Shown here piece after piece: positions 23,828-33,301 of a stretch of DNA of 41,576 nucleotides. Origin of the DNA: Candidatus Effluviviaceae Genus V sp. Its GTDB lineage: Bacteria; Joyebacterota; Joyebacteria; Joyebacterales; Joyebacteraceae. The DNA lies in contig WJMD01000094.1 of NCBI GenBank assembly GCA_014728125.1, forward strand, positions 1-41,576. Direction: 5' to 3'. Below the pieces are notes generated by a model. That model was not told the origin of the DNA, searched no databases, and saw only the letters and a list, made by a program, of their open reading frames with translations. Position 1 is the stretch's first letter, and each line of letters opens with the position of its first letter. A program made the position numbers and the translations under genes.

Positions 23828-25486
23828 TCAGTCGAGATCGAGCGGCGGACCGTCATCACCGCCCGGCGCCCGCGGCCCGCGGCGGCGGCCCATGCGGCGG
23901 AGCGCCCTGAAGCGGATCTCCCCGAAGCCGTCGCGGATGGTCCTGACAGTGTCCCGAAGCTCCCGTCGGGCGAGGAGCCAAGCGGCACCCAGATAGACGA
24001 GCGCGCCGACGAGCGCTACGGCGACGAGCGCGAGCGCTCTCGGCCAGCCCTCGACGCCGAGCGCCAACCGGTCGGCGTACGGGAGGATCAGGTAGAGGAC
24101 GCCCCCCATGATCGCGGTCGCCGCCGCGGCGCCGGCGAACCCCCTGAGCATCCTGCCGTACCGTCCACGCCTGATGGCCCTCGGCACGAAGATGAGGAGC
24201 AGGATGATCTTGAGAATGTGCGACAGCGACGTGGCCAGCGCCACGCCGGCGTGATCGAGCGTTCCGATGAGCAGGTAGACCAGCAGCACCTTGAATCCGA
24301 GCCTGACGAACCCGGTGATCACCGGCGTCTTCGTGTCCCTGAGCGCCACGAAGCCGGACGTCAGGATGCTCGTCAGGCCCAGTGCCCAGACGGTCGGGGT
24401 GTAGAAGAGGAGCGCCCGCACCGTGAACGCGACCGACCGCTCGTCGAACTCGCCCCTCTGGAAGATCAGCCTCACGACCGGTTCGGCGAGAAGAGCCATC
24501 GCCACCGACACGGGCAGAAGCACGAAGAACCCGATCGACATCGACGTCGTCAGCTTATCGCCCAGCTCGTCGAGCCTGCCCTTCGCCGCCAGCCTCGCAT
24601 AAAGCGGGAAGAGCACCGTCGAGAACCCGAGGATGAGGACCTCCTTCGGGATCTCGATCAGCCGGAGGGCGTACGCCAGGCCGGAGATGCTGCCCTCCGC
24701 CAGCAGCGAGGCGAAGAGACGGTCCACGACGTCGTCGAGCTTGGCCCCCGCCATGCCGATGAAGAGCGGCAGCGCCAGCCTCAGAATGCCCAGGAGCATC
24801 GGATGTCGGAAGTCGATGCGGAAGACCATCCGCTTGATGTTCCGGATGAGCATGGGTGACAGGATGAGGAAGCGGACGACGCTCGCCGCCAGGACGCCCC
24901 AGGCGAGCCCCCTGATGCCGTAGCGCGTCGCCAGGAAGACGGCCGCCGCGATCAGGATGACGTTGTGGACCGGCGCCGAGAGGGCCGGGACCGAGAAGAT
25001 CCCGTACACGTGATAGAGCGACGAGAGAATGCCCGACGCGGCCGCGACGGCGATGGTCGCCGCCATGATGCGTGTCAGCGACGCCGCGAGCTCGTGGGTC
25101 GGCCCGTCGAAGCCGGGAGCTATCGCGCGGACGATCCACGGCGCCGCGACGAAGACGACGAGAGCCGCGACGGCCACGATGGCCACGAAGTCCGTCAGGA
25201 GAACCCCGACGGAGCGCCAGGCGCGGTCCTCGCCGTCGCGCTCCGCCGTCTCAGAGAAGATCGGAATGAACCCCGACCGGATGGGCGTACGAAGCCAGCT
25301 GTTGACGATCGTCGGGACGGTGAAGGCGACGAGGAACGCGTCCATCACGGCGGTGGTCCCGAACTGCGCCGCCACCACGATGTCCTTCACGAGCCCGAGG
25401 GCCTTACCCACAAGAGCAAGGCCGATGACCCAGGCCGCCGACACGAACAGACGGCCGGCATCCGATCTGGTGCGGTTCGCACTCAC
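23828..25486 (-). CDS. murJ: Lipid II flippase MurJ (MviN)
   Basis: A 552-residue MOP-superfamily membrane protein that moves lipid II across the inner membrane for peptidoglycan synthesis. Family marks: the N-terminal GKALGLVKDIVVAAQFGTTAVMDAFLVAF, with PTIVNSWLRTPIRSGFIPIF; GMAGAKLDDVVDRLFASLL; and LGFSTVLFPLYARLAAKGR followed by VAMALLAEPVVRLIFQRGEFD. About 14 membrane segments are seen, and a basic C-terminal tail (RALRRMGRRRGPRAPGG) is longer than usual (most MurJ are about 510). Start: GTG 25484-25486 overlaps the stop of the permease gene by four bases (GTGA) and follows GGAGG. Its place between two permease genes of one nucleoside transporter is odd; see findings. The call is secure. 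Confidence 0.95.
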   Translation of the reverse strand: MSANRTRSDAGRLFVSAAWVIGLALVGKALGLVKDIVVAAQFGTTAVMDAFLVAFTVPTIVNSWLRTPIRSGFIPIFSETAERDGEDRAWRSVGVLLTDFVAIVAVAALVVFVAAPWIVRAIAPGFDGPTHELAASLTRIMAATIAVAAASGILSSLYHVYGIFSVPALSAPVHNVILIAAAVFLATRYGIRGLAWGVLAASVVRFLILSPMLIRNIKRMVFRIDFRHPMLLGILRLALPLFIGMAGAKLDDVVDRLFASLLAEGSISGLAYALRLIEIPKEVLILGFSTVLFPLYARLAAKGRLDELGDKLTTSMSIGFFVLLPVSVAMALLAEPVVRLIFQRGEFDERSVAFTVRALLFYTPTVWALGLTSILTSGFVALRDTKTPVITGFVRLGFKVLLVYLLIGTLDHAGVALATSLSHILKIILLLIFVPRAIRRGRYGRMLRGFAGAAAATAIMGGVLYLILPYADRLALGVEGWPRALALVAVALVGALVYLGAAWLLARRELRDTVRTIRDGFGEIRFRALRRMGRRRGPRAPGGDDGPPLDLD

Positions 25487-26592
25487 GACGCCTCCGCTCT
25501 CTCCGGGACGTCGTCCTCCGGACCTCCCGCCGCTCTGCGACGCCTCCGGAGGACCTCGTTCACCACGACGACGAGGACGATGGTGACCGCCTGGATGACC
25601 AGTATGAGCTCACGGGGGACATCGGTGAACACGTCGACCTCGAGCGCGCCGGTGTTGAGCACACCGAAGAGGAGCGCCGCCGGCAGCACGCCGAGCGGCG
25701 AGTTCCTTCCGAGAAGAGCGACCGCGATGCCGAGGAAGCCGATGCCGCCCGAGAAGTTGTCGAGGAAGCGGTAGCGGAACCCCATGACCTCGTTCGTCGC
25801 GACGAGCCCCGCGAAGGCCCCGCTCAGGGCCATGGCCGCGACCGTCACCCTCCGTACGCTGATTCCGGCATACTCGGCAGCCTTCGGGTTCTCACCGACG
25901 GCGCGGATCTCGTAGCCGAGCCGCGTGCGGTACAGAATGAACCACGCGGCGGCGACCGCGGCCAGCGCGACGATCAGCGAGGCGTTCAGCGGGTTCGCGT
26001 CCGGCACCGGGATCCCGATCGCCTGAAGCGCGGGCGCCAGCCTGGGAAGACGCGCCGCCACTGCGATCCGCGGCGTCTGGGGCGTCATCTGGCCGGCCTC
26101 GCGAAAGACGTTGACGACGAGGTAGCTCGTGAGCCCGATCGCGATGAAGTTCATCATGATCGTGTTGATGACCTCATGGACCCCGAGGCGCGCCTTGAGA
26201 TACCCCGGCACGGCCGCCCAGAGCGCGCCGCCCCCGGCCGCCGCCACAAGGGCCGCCGGGACCGCGAGGACGGCCGGCACGCCGTCCAGGGCGAGTCCGG
26301 CAACGGCGCAGAGGAGCGATCCGATGTAGAGCTGCCCCTCGCCGCCGATGTTGAAGAGCCCGGCGCGGAAGGCGAACGCCACAGCGAGACCGGCGAAGAT
26401 GAGAGGACAGGCGTTGAAGAGGACGAGGGCCAGACCGTCCACGCTCCCGAAGGCCCCGCGCAGGAGAATGGCGAACACGGTGAGCGGGTTCTCGCCGATG
26501 GCCAGCACGACGAGGCCGCCCACGAGCATCGCCGCCGCCACGGCCAGGAGTGGCGACAGAACATCCACGATGCCCGCGCGCGCGTTTCTCAT
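25483..26592 (-). CDS. Nucleoside (BMP-type) ABC transporter permease, NupP/YufP-like
   Basis: A 369-residue inner-membrane permease, the longer of the pair in BMP-family nucleoside transporters. Marks: NPLTVFAILLRGAFGS, FNACPLIFAGLAVAFAFRAG with LFNIGGEGQLYIG, GVHEVINTIMMNFIA, and TRLGYEIRAVGENPKAAEYAG. A C-terminal Arg-rich end (EVLRRRRRAAGG) is cytoplasmic. The ATG at 26590-26592 overlaps the ATPase stop by four bases (ATGA), and its own stop overlaps the murJ start, so these three genes are translationally coupled. With the ATPase, binding protein and the second permease at 22890-23792 it forms a complete importer. Substrate range not readable. Confidence 0.94.
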   Translation of the reverse strand: MRNARAGIVDVLSPLLAVAAAMLVGGLVVLAIGENPLTVFAILLRGAFGSVDGLALVLFNACPLIFAGLAVAFAFRAGLFNIGGEGQLYIGSLLCAVAGLALDGVPAVLAVPAALVAAAGGGALWAAVPGYLKARLGVHEVINTIMMNFIAIGLTSYLVVNVFREAGQMTPQTPRIAVAARLPRLAPALQAIGIPVPDANPLNASLIVALAAVAAAWFILYRTRLGYEIRAVGENPKAAEYAGISVRRVTVAAMALSGAFAGLVATNEVMGFRYRFLDNFSGGIGFLGIAVALLGRNSPLGVLPAALLFGVLNTGALEVDVFTDVPRELILVIQAVTIVLVVVVNEVLRRRRRAAGGPEDDVPERAEAS

Positions 26593-28115
26593 GACGCTCC
26601 CCCCGCAGCACCGGTCATGAGGAGGCCGATCGACTCCTCGGTCGCGTCGGAGGCATCGACGACCGCCGCGAGCCGTCCCTTGTACATGACCGCGATGCGG
26701 TCGGCGAGCGTCAGGATCTCGGACAGCTCCGAGGAGACCAGGACGACGGCTGCGCCGTCGTCGCGCAGTCTGAGGATCTCACCGTGGACGAACTCGATGG
26801 CTCCGATGTCGACGCCGCGGGTGGGCTGCGATGCGACCAGGAGGCGCGGGGCGCCGTCGAGTTCACGTGCCACGATGAGCTTCTGCTGGTTCCCGCCTGA
26901 GAGTCCGGAGGCGAGGGCTTCCGGGTCCGGCGGCCTGAGGTCGTTCTCCTCGATGAGCCGCTCAGCCTCGCTGCGGAAGGACGTCGGATCGAGCAGGCCG
27001 CGCGACGAGTAGGGCTCCCGGTGATGCCGTCCCAGCGCCAGGTTCTCCGAGACGCTGAACGCACCGACCAGCCCGCGCTCCAGACGGTCCTCGGGAACGT
27101 GTGAGACGCCGAGGTCCCTGATGCCCCGCGGTCCGAGCCCCGCCACGTCGGTGCCGTCCAGTTCGACCCGGCCCGAGGACGGTCGTCTGAGGCCGGTCAG
27201 CGCCTCGACGAGCTCCGTCTGGCCGTTTCCCTGCACGCCGGCCACGCCGAGTATCTCCCCGGCACGGACCTCGAATGATACGTCCTCGACCAGGGTCTCG
27301 CCCCGCAGTCCCCTCACCGACAGCCCGTCGACGGTCAGGCGGACGGGACCAGGTGTCGGCGGTTTCTTCGTCACCCTGAGCAGCACGTCCCGCCCGACCA
27401 TCATCCTCGCGAGCGAGCCCTCGTCCGTCGCCCCAGCCTCGACGAGACCCGTGACCCGGCCGTCACGCATCACGGTGATCCGGTCGGCGAGCGCAAGCAC
27501 CTCGTCCAGCTTGTGGGTGATGAAGAGGATGGTCCTTCCGTCCTCGCGGAGCGCGCGGAGAATCGCGAAGAGCTCGTCGACCTCGGACGGCGTCAGAACC
27601 CCCGTCGGCTCGTCGAGGATCAGCGTTCTCGCCCCGCGGTAGAGCACCTTGGCGATCTCGACGCGCTGCTCGAGACCGACTGAGAGATCGCCTACGAGCG
27701 CCTCCGGGTCGAGTGCGAACCCGTACTCCTGCGAGAGCCGCTCGACGCGCCGGGCCGCGGCCCCCGAGTCGAGAAGGACGCCGAAGCGGGTGGGCTCCTC
27801 GTTGAGGACGACGTTCTCGGCGACTGTCAGTGTGTCGACGAGCATGAAGTGCTGGTGGACCATGCCCAGGCCGAGCCGGATCGCGGCGGAGGGACTGTGG
27901 CGGCGGACGGGCCGCCCGTGAACGGCGATCTCGCCGGCGTCGGGAGGGACGAGACCGTAGAGGATCTTCATCAGGGTCGACTTGCCCGCGCCGTTCTCGC
28001 CGACGATGGCGTGGATCTCGCCCTCCTCGACAAGGAGGTCGACGTCGCTGTTCGCGAGAACGCCCGGGTAGGACTTCGTGATCCCGCGCATCTCGACGGC
28101 CGGACGTGGGGCCAT
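26589..28115 (-). CDS. Nucleoside ABC transporter tandem ATPase (NupO/YufO, RbsA-like)
   Basis: A 508-residue protein with two ABC domains, which energises the two BMP-type permeases. Domain 1: Walker A GENGAGKST (about 38-46), Q-loop HQHFMLVD, signature LSVGLEQR, Walker B TLILDEPT. Domain 2: degenerate Walker A GVQGNGQTE, signature LSGGNQQK, and Walker B variant LLVASQPTRGVD where the usual Asp-Glu is Ala-Ser-Gln. One canonical and one degenerate ATP site is the norm for RbsA/NupO proteins. Start: ATG 28113-28115 with GGAGG. It is separated by 58 bases from the binding protein gene and overlaps the permease gene. Ribose or galactose ATPases are the closest alternatives, but the neighbours settle it. 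Confidence 0.95.
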   Translation of the reverse strand: MAPRPAVEMRGITKSYPGVLANSDVDLLVEEGEIHAIVGENGAGKSTLMKILYGLVPPDAGEIAVHGRPVRRHSPSAAIRLGLGMVHQHFMLVDTLTVAENVVLNEEPTRFGVLLDSGAAARRVERLSQEYGFALDPEALVGDLSVGLEQRVEIAKVLYRGARTLILDEPTGVLTPSEVDELFAILRALREDGRTILFITHKLDEVLALADRITVMRDGRVTGLVEAGATDEGSLARMMVGRDVLLRVTKKPPTPGPVRLTVDGLSVRGLRGETLVEDVSFEVRAGEILGVAGVQGNGQTELVEALTGLRRPSSGRVELDGTDVAGLGPRGIRDLGVSHVPEDRLERGLVGAFSVSENLALGRHHREPYSSRGLLDPTSFRSEAERLIEENDLRPPDPEALASGLSGGNQQKLIVARELDGAPRLLVASQPTRGVDIGAIEFVHGEILRLRDDGAAVVLVSSELSEILTLADRIAVMYKGRLAAVVDASDATEESIGLLMTGAAGGAS

Positions 28116-28173
28116 GGATCCTCCGTCGGCGCCTCAGGCTTCCTCGCTGGAGCGAAGCGGGGCGGACCTTCGC

Positions 28174-29187
28174 CTACTCTCTGGGAACGTCGATCTCGCC
28201 GGCGATGATCGCGGCCCGCGCCTCTTCGACGGCGGTGATCATCTCTTTCGTCAGAAGAGCCTCGTTGTACTGGTCGACCGCGTAGCCGATGCCGTTGTCC
28301 TCCAGACCGAACTCTCGGACACCGCCCTCGAAGTTCCTCTCGACGACCGATTTGACGATCATGTAGACCGCGTTGTCAACGCGCTTGACCATGCTGGTCA
28401 GCACGTGACCGGGCGCCATGTAGTTCTGGTTCGAGTCGACGCCGATGGCGTACCGGCCCGTCTCCCGGGCCGCCTCGATGACACCGTTCCCGGTGCTGCC
28501 GGAGGCGTGGTAGATGACATCGACCCCTCTACCGTACTGAAGGAGGGCCAGCTCCTTGCCCTTCGCCGGGTCGGCGAAGGCCTGGGGCGTTGAGCCCGCG
28601 TACGCGACGGTCGTGGACACACGCGGGTTGGCATACTCGGCTCCCGCGACGAAGCCGGCCTCGAACCTGTGAATGAGCGGGATGTCCATCCCGCCGATGA
28701 AGCCGATGCGGTCTGTCTTCGTGAACTCCCCCGCGAGCACGCCGACGAGGAACGAGCCCTCCTCTTCCCGGAACGTGAGTCCCGCGAGGTTCGGAGGCAG
28801 CGTCTCGTCCGGCCGGACGTCGTAGTCCACACATGCGAACTTCGTCTCAGGATAGTCGGCGGCGACCGACCGGATGGAGTCGCTGAAAAGGAAACCGACG
28901 CCGATGATGAGATCGTATCCGGACTGCGCGAGCTTCCGGAGACCCGTCTCGCGGTCGGCATCCTGTCCGGGCTCGAACTCGGTGAACGTGACACCGAGTT
29001 CGTCGGCCGCCAGGAGGAGTCCCCTGTACGCCGAGTCGTTGAACGACTTGTCGCCCTTTCCACCGACGTCGAACACCATGCCGACCCTGACACCGTCGTG
29101 GTCGGCGCCGTCGGGCGCTTCGCCGCACCCGGTCACGCCAGCGACCAGCGCCGCGGCCACGAGGAGGAGCACGAGCTTCCTGTCCAT
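28174..29187 (-). CDS. BMP-family nucleoside-binding lipoprotein (PnrA/NupN-like)
   Basis: A 337-residue lipoprotein with lipobox VAGVTGC (Cys near 22). Typical PnrA/Med elements: RVGMVFDVGGKGDKSFNDSA, where the 'GGxxDKSFN' loop binds the ribose; DLIIGVGFLFSDSI; VDYDVRPDETLPPNLAGLTFREEEG; and GFIGGMDIPLIHRFEAGF. It also has VDVIYHASGSTGNGVIEAA and IGVDSNQNYMAPGHVLTSMVKRVDNAVY. These match purine-nucleoside receptors such as T. pallidum PnrA. Start: ATG 29185-29187 preceded by GGGGGTG; a GTG five codons upstream is less likely. It is first in the transporter set and follows the MFS gene by 38 bases. Adenosine, guanosine or inosine are likely ligands by family knowledge. Confidence 0.94.
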   Translation of the reverse strand: MDRKLVLLLVAAALVAGVTGCGEAPDGADHDGVRVGMVFDVGGKGDKSFNDSAYRGLLLAADELGVTFTEFEPGQDADRETGLRKLAQSGYDLIIGVGFLFSDSIRSVAADYPETKFACVDYDVRPDETLPPNLAGLTFREEEGSFLVGVLAGEFTKTDRIGFIGGMDIPLIHRFEAGFVAGAEYANPRVSTTVAYAGSTPQAFADPAKGKELALLQYGRGVDVIYHASGSTGNGVIEAARETGRYAIGVDSNQNYMAPGHVLTSMVKRVDNAVYMIVKSVVERNFEGGVREFGLEDNGIGYAVDQYNEALLTKEMITAVEEARAAIIAGEIDVPRE

Positions 29188-29225
29188 TGTCACCCCCGTC
29201 ACTTGACGTTGTGTCGAGACCCGGT

Positions 29226-30440
29226 TCAGCCGCTCGAGGCGGCCGGAACGTCGTCATCCTCTTCCTGCTCGATGCAGGCGAGCGCGCCGGACGCCGCGGC
29301 CCTCCGCATCAGGAAGGTGTAGGCCACAAGACCGCCGACGACAACGAGAGAACCACCCTTGAAGACGAAGTCAAGGCCGAAGATGCCCTCGGCGAAGCCG
29401 CCGGCCAGGGGCCCCAGAATGAGCCCGATGCTCATGCCGCTGTTGAAGAGCGCCATGACGGTCCCCATGCCGTTGAACCTCCGCCCGCACTGCGTCGCCG
29501 TCGCCATCGCCGAAGGGAACCCGAGGGCGCTGGCCATGCCGGTGGCCATCTGCAGGAAGAACAGATGGGTCACGGTCCTGCAGTACGGTATGGCGAAGAT
29601 CACGGCCGCGCTCGCCGCCATGCCGATGCCCATCAGAACGTGCTTCGGGGCGCGGTCGGCGAGCTTCCCGAAGGGGATCTGCATGAAGCCGGCGAGCATG
29701 ATGTTCGTGGCGAGCAGGACGCCGATCATCGTGAGCGAGGCGCCGCGTTCCTCAGCGACGAACGGCAGGAACGGGATGACGACACCCCGCCCCAGGGCGA
29801 TCGCGATGCGATAGATGAGCAGCGCCCCGACGATGCTGTGCGACAGGACCGACCGGACGGGCGCCCGCCGCTTCCACCGTTCGCGGTGCAGGCCCAGCTC
29901 CGGCAGCAGGAAGATCACCAGAATGAGCGCCACGGCCGAGAACGACCCCATGGCGTAGAAGACCGCCCCCATGCCGAAGCGGTCCGCGAGGCCGCCTCCC
30001 AGAAGGGGCCCGAGCCCGAACGCCGTGAAGAGCGAGACCATGAAGGTCCCCATGAACGAGCCCTCGCGACCCCTGGGCGCAATGTCCCCGATGTAGGCCT
30101 GGGCGACGGGGATGACCATCCCGGCCGACGCTCCATGAAGGACACGAACCAGAATGAGATGCCAGGCGCTGTCGGCGTTCAGGTACCCAAGCGAGAAGAT
30201 CGAGTAGGCCGCCAGGCCGATCGCGAGGAAGAGCTTCCTGCCGAAGCGGTCGGAGAGTCGACCGATGAACGGAACGAGGAGGAGCCGCGCCGTGGAGAAC
30301 CCGGCGAAGATCATGCCCAGCGAGAGCCCTGCCGCGCCGAGGTCGCGGGCGTAGAGCGGCAGAAGCGGGCCGATGAACCCCACGCCGATCGTCGACGCGA
30401 ACATGGCTATGAAGAGAATCGTGTAGACGCGCCGGTGCAC
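29226..30440 (-). CDS. MFS transporter of unknown substrate
   Basis: A 404-residue major facilitator with twelve predicted membrane segments. The loop 2-3 motif GRLSDRFGRKLFLA is canonical, and the equivalent in the second half reads GKLADRAPKHVLMG. Segment 4 has the motif VRVLHGASAGMVIPVAQAY and ALDE-like loop QAYIGDIAPRGREG. The protein resembles drug/metabolite efflux families more than sugar carriers, but substrate cannot be deduced. Start: GTG 30438-30440 with GGAGG four bases upstream; the open frame reaches 30590 but overlaps adenine deaminase and is low-complexity. It lies between adenine deaminase and the nucleoside-binding lipoprotein, so export or import of a purine base such as hypoxanthine is a possible role (inference). 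Confidence 0.9.
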   Translation of the reverse strand: MHRRVYTILFIAMFASTIGVGFIGPLLPLYARDLGAAGLSLGMIFAGFSTARLLLVPFIGRLSDRFGRKLFLAIGLAAYSIFSLGYLNADSAWHLILVRVLHGASAGMVIPVAQAYIGDIAPRGREGSFMGTFMVSLFTAFGLGPLLGGGLADRFGMGAVFYAMGSFSAVALILVIFLLPELGLHRERWKRRAPVRSVLSHSIVGALLIYRIAIALGRGVVIPFLPFVAEERGASLTMIGVLLATNIMLAGFMQIPFGKLADRAPKHVLMGIGMAASAAVIFAIPYCRTVTHLFFLQMATGMASALGFPSAMATATQCGRRFNGMGTVMALFNSGMSIGLILGPLAGGFAEGIFGLDFVFKGGSLVVVGGLVAYTFLMRRAAASGALACIEQEEDDDVPAASSG

Positions 30441-30474
30441 GACACCTCCGGGCCAGCTTCGGCGTGCCTGCGCT

Positions 30475-32187
30475 CTAGACGAAGAGGTCGACGAACTCGA
30501 AGGCGTTGACATCGACGAGCCCGAGGTCGGTGACCTTGAGCTCGGGGATGACGGGGAGCGCAAGGAACGACATCGCCATAAACGGGTCATCGAGCGTCGA
30601 ACCCAGGTCGCGGGCAGCGTCGTGAACCCGCTCGAGTCCGTCCACGACGTCCTCGAGCCCCGACTCGCTCATGAGGCCGGCGATCGGGAGCGGAAGCCCC
30701 TCGACAAGCTCTCCGTTCCGGACGACAGCCAGTCCGCCCTTCATCTTCGAGATCTCGACGACTGCGGCCATCATCTCCTCACTCGAGGTGCCGACGACCA
30801 CGATATTATGGGAGTCGTGCGCCACCGAGCTGGCGATCGCTCCGTGCTTCAGACCGAACCCGCGGACCACGGCCTTCCCCACGGTGTCGCTGGCGTGATG
30901 GCGTTCGACGACCGCGACCGGAAGGAGGTCCCGCTCGAGGTCCGGCACAAGTTCGCCGTTCGAGACCTTCGCGTCCTCTACGCGCGCCCGGGTGATGATC
31001 TGGTCGGGGACGAGGTCGATGACGCGGATGCGGCTGCCCGTCGCCTCGATGCGGAAGTCCTCCGGCGACACCCACTTGATGTTGATCGAGCTCCTGAGGC
31101 TCGGGAGCGGTATCTCAGGCTTCGGGACGACCATCTCGCCGTCCTCGGCAACGACCTTCCCGCCCTTGAGGACCTTCCTCACGATGAACTTCTCGAGGTC
31201 GTCGGCGACGACGAGATCGGCCGTGTAACCGGGCGCGATCGCGCCGAGGTCGTTCAGGCGGTAGTACTGTGCCGTGTTGATCGTCGCCATCCTGATGGCG
31301 GAGACGGGGTCGAGCCCCTCGCTGACGGCCAGACGGACCATGTGGTCGATGTGCCCCTTCTCGAGGAGGTCTTTCGGGTGGCGGTCATCGGTGGCGAAGA
31401 AGCAGCGCGACAGGTTCTCGCACGTGACGGCCGGCAGGAGGTCCTTGAGGTTCTTCGTCACTGAGCCTTCACGGAGCATGATGTGCATGCCGAGGCGGAG
31501 CTTCTCGAGAACCTCGTCCGTCGAGGTGCTCTCGTGGTCGGACGTGACGCCCGTGGCGAGATAGGCGTTCAGGTCCTTCCCCGACAGACCGGGTGCGTGC
31601 CCGTCGATCCGCTTCCGGTCCTGGGTCATGGTGATCTTATCGAGAAGCCCCTCGTCCTCTCGGAGCACGCCCGGGAAGTTCATCACCTCTCCGAGACCAA
31701 GGACCCACTTCTCGGCCAGGAGCGGGTAGAGATCGAAGCCCTTGAGGTCCGCGCCCCCGGTCTCGAAGTGAGTGGCTGGAACGCAGGACGGGAGCATGAC
31801 GAAGACGTTGACGGGTCCGAACTTGCTGGAGTTCAGCATGTAGTGGATGCCCTCGAGACCATGGACGTTCGCGATCTCGTGCGGATCGGCCACGACCGAT
31901 GTCGTGCCGCGGGGTGCGACGGAGCGCGCGAACTCCTGGACGGTCACCATCGTGCTCTCGATGTGCATGTGGCCGTCGATGAGACCGGGAAGAAGATAGG
32001 CGCCCTTGAGATCGAGCTCCCGACGTCCCTTGTAGTCTCCGACGCCTGCGATGCGGGTCCCGCTGATAGCGACGTCGCCCTCGTGGATCTCGGACGAGAA
32101 GACATTGACGATCCGACCGTTCTTGAGAACAAGGTCGGCCGGCATGGTCCCCCGCGCCACGCGGATCATCCTGACGATGTCTTTCAT
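30475..32187 (-). CDS. ade: Adenine deaminase
   Basis: A 570-residue cytoplasmic amidohydrolase converting adenine to hypoxanthine and ammonia; length is normal for the family. Metal-site motifs are intact: GHMHIESTM (72-80, His73 and His75), ADPHEIANVHG (100-110), GLGEVMNF with Glu167, DGHAPGLSG (195-203, His197), SDHES (217-221, His218) and TDDRHP (266-271, Asp267). The Ade-specific C-terminal domain follows (about 420-570; VVGTSSEEMMAAVVEISKMKGGLAVV). Start: ATG 32185-32187 with GAGGAG; the open frame to 32295 has no such signal. It lies downstream of carbamate kinase and a MocA-like protein and upstream of nucleoside transport genes, so it fits purine base salvage or degradation. Confidence 0.96.
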   Translation of the reverse strand: MKDIVRMIRVARGTMPADLVLKNGRIVNVFSSEIHEGDVAISGTRIAGVGDYKGRRELDLKGAYLLPGLIDGHMHIESTMVTVQEFARSVAPRGTTSVVADPHEIANVHGLEGIHYMLNSSKFGPVNVFVMLPSCVPATHFETGGADLKGFDLYPLLAEKWVLGLGEVMNFPGVLREDEGLLDKITMTQDRKRIDGHAPGLSGKDLNAYLATGVTSDHESTSTDEVLEKLRLGMHIMLREGSVTKNLKDLLPAVTCENLSRCFFATDDRHPKDLLEKGHIDHMVRLAVSEGLDPVSAIRMATINTAQYYRLNDLGAIAPGYTADLVVADDLEKFIVRKVLKGGKVVAEDGEMVVPKPEIPLPSLRSSINIKWVSPEDFRIEATGSRIRVIDLVPDQIITRARVEDAKVSNGELVPDLERDLLPVAVVERHHASDTVGKAVVRGFGLKHGAIASSVAHDSHNIVVVGTSSEEMMAAVVEISKMKGGLAVVRNGELVEGLPLPIAGLMSESGLEDVVDGLERVHDAARDLGSTLDDPFMAMSFLALPVIPELKVTDLGLVDVNAFEFVDLFV

Positions 32188-32291
32188 GCGCTCCTCGCAG
32201 CCCTTCGTTCGTCGGTTCTCCGTCTGATGTCCGATCCGGAGTGCGCCTCGTCCGCGTCCCGCACCTGCATGCGGCGGCGGCAGCCCGCCGG

Positions 32292-33233
32292 TCACGCCGT
32301 CATGTGCGTCCCGGTCTCGCCGTCGAGCGCCCGCCCGATGGATTCGGGCGAGGTGATGATGACCTCCTCGCCTCCGCCGTCGATGAAGTGGATTCCGGCC
32401 AGGATCTTCGGCCCCATGCTCCCCGGAGGGAAGTGACCCTCGTCGCAGTAGACGCGGGCGTCGGACACCGATAGACGCGGGAGCCGGGCCTCGTTCTCCT
32501 CACCGAAGTGCAGGGAGACCTGCTCCACGGCCGTCGAGATGAGCAGGAGCTGCGCGCCGATCGAGTTCCCGATGAGTCTGGACGCGTGGTCCTTGTCGAT
32601 GACGGCCTCGATGCCCTGGAGCTCCCCGTGCCGGTTCTCGACCACGGGCACTCCGCCGCCGCCGACCGCTATCACGATCGACCCGGCCTCGAGCAAGCGC
32701 TTGATGGAACGCGCCTCCACAACACGTTTCGGCATCGGTGACGGCACGACGCGCCGCCACCCGCGATTGGCGTCCTCGACGACGTCCCAGCCCGCTTCGT
32801 CCCGCTTCCGCTCGGCTTCCTCGCGGGTGTAGAACGGGCCGATCGGCTTCGTCGGCTCATCGAACGCGGGGTCGTCCGGGTCGACGACGACCTGCGTGAC
32901 GACCGTCACGACCTCCCGGTCGATGCTCCGCGCGCCGAGCTCTGCGCTCAGCACCTGCTGGAGCATGTATCCCATGCTGCCCTGCGTATCCGCGACACAA
33001 GAGTCGAGGGGAATCGGGGGAACCACGTGCGCCGCCATCTCAGCGCGGAGGAGGATACCGCCGACCTGAGGGCCGTTCCCGTGGGTCACCACGATGTCGT
33101 AGCCCCGTGCGATCATGTCGGCGATGTGGGCCGCTGTCTCGCGCGCGTTGGCGAACTGCTCGGACACGGTCCCCCGCTGTCCCGGCTTCGTGATGGAGTT
33201 CCCGCCGACGGCGACAACTGCGAGTTTGCTCAT
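32292..33233 (-). CDS. arcC: Carbamate kinase
   Basis: A 313-residue cytoplasmic amino-acid-kinase-fold enzyme that makes ATP and carbamate from carbamoyl phosphate and ADP (reversible). Motifs: VAVGGNSI near 8-13, THGNGPQVG (50-58), SMGYMLQQ, TQVVVDPDDPAF, the insert KPIGPFYTREEAE, IAVGGGGVPVVE, VIDKDHAS with the catalytic Lys, and C-terminal FPPGSMGPKI. Length is typical. Start: ATG 33231-33233 with GGGAG. No arginine deiminase or ornithine carbamoyltransferase is nearby. Instead it sits with adenine deaminase and a MocA-like protein, like the E. coli yqeA carbamate kinase inside the yge/yqe purine-degradation region, so carbamoyl phosphate may come from purine ring breakdown (inference). 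Confidence 0.95.
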   Translation of the reverse strand: MSKLAVVAVGGNSITKPGQRGTVSEQFANARETAAHIADMIARGYDIVVTHGNGPQVGGILLRAEMAAHVVPPIPLDSCVADTQGSMGYMLQQVLSAELGARSIDREVVTVVTQVVVDPDDPAFDEPTKPIGPFYTREEAERKRDEAGWDVVEDANRGWRRVVPSPMPKRVVEARSIKRLLEAGSIVIAVGGGGVPVVENRHGELQGIEAVIDKDHASRLIGNSIGAQLLLISTAVEQVSLHFGEENEARLPRLSVSDARVYCDEGHFPPGSMGPKILAGIHFIDGGGEEVIITSPESIGRALDGETGTHMTA

Positions 33234-33301
33234 CCCTGCTCCCGTGAGATCCCCGCGGCGTCCACCTCGCCGTCCCGGACCGCCGGTCCCTGAAAGCGAG
33301 C

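Noticed and set aside
27100-28115. Degenerate Walker motifs in the second ABC domain as a sign of a broken gene
   Set aside because: One degenerate ATP site is the rule in RbsA/NupO tandem ATPases, and the gene is intact.
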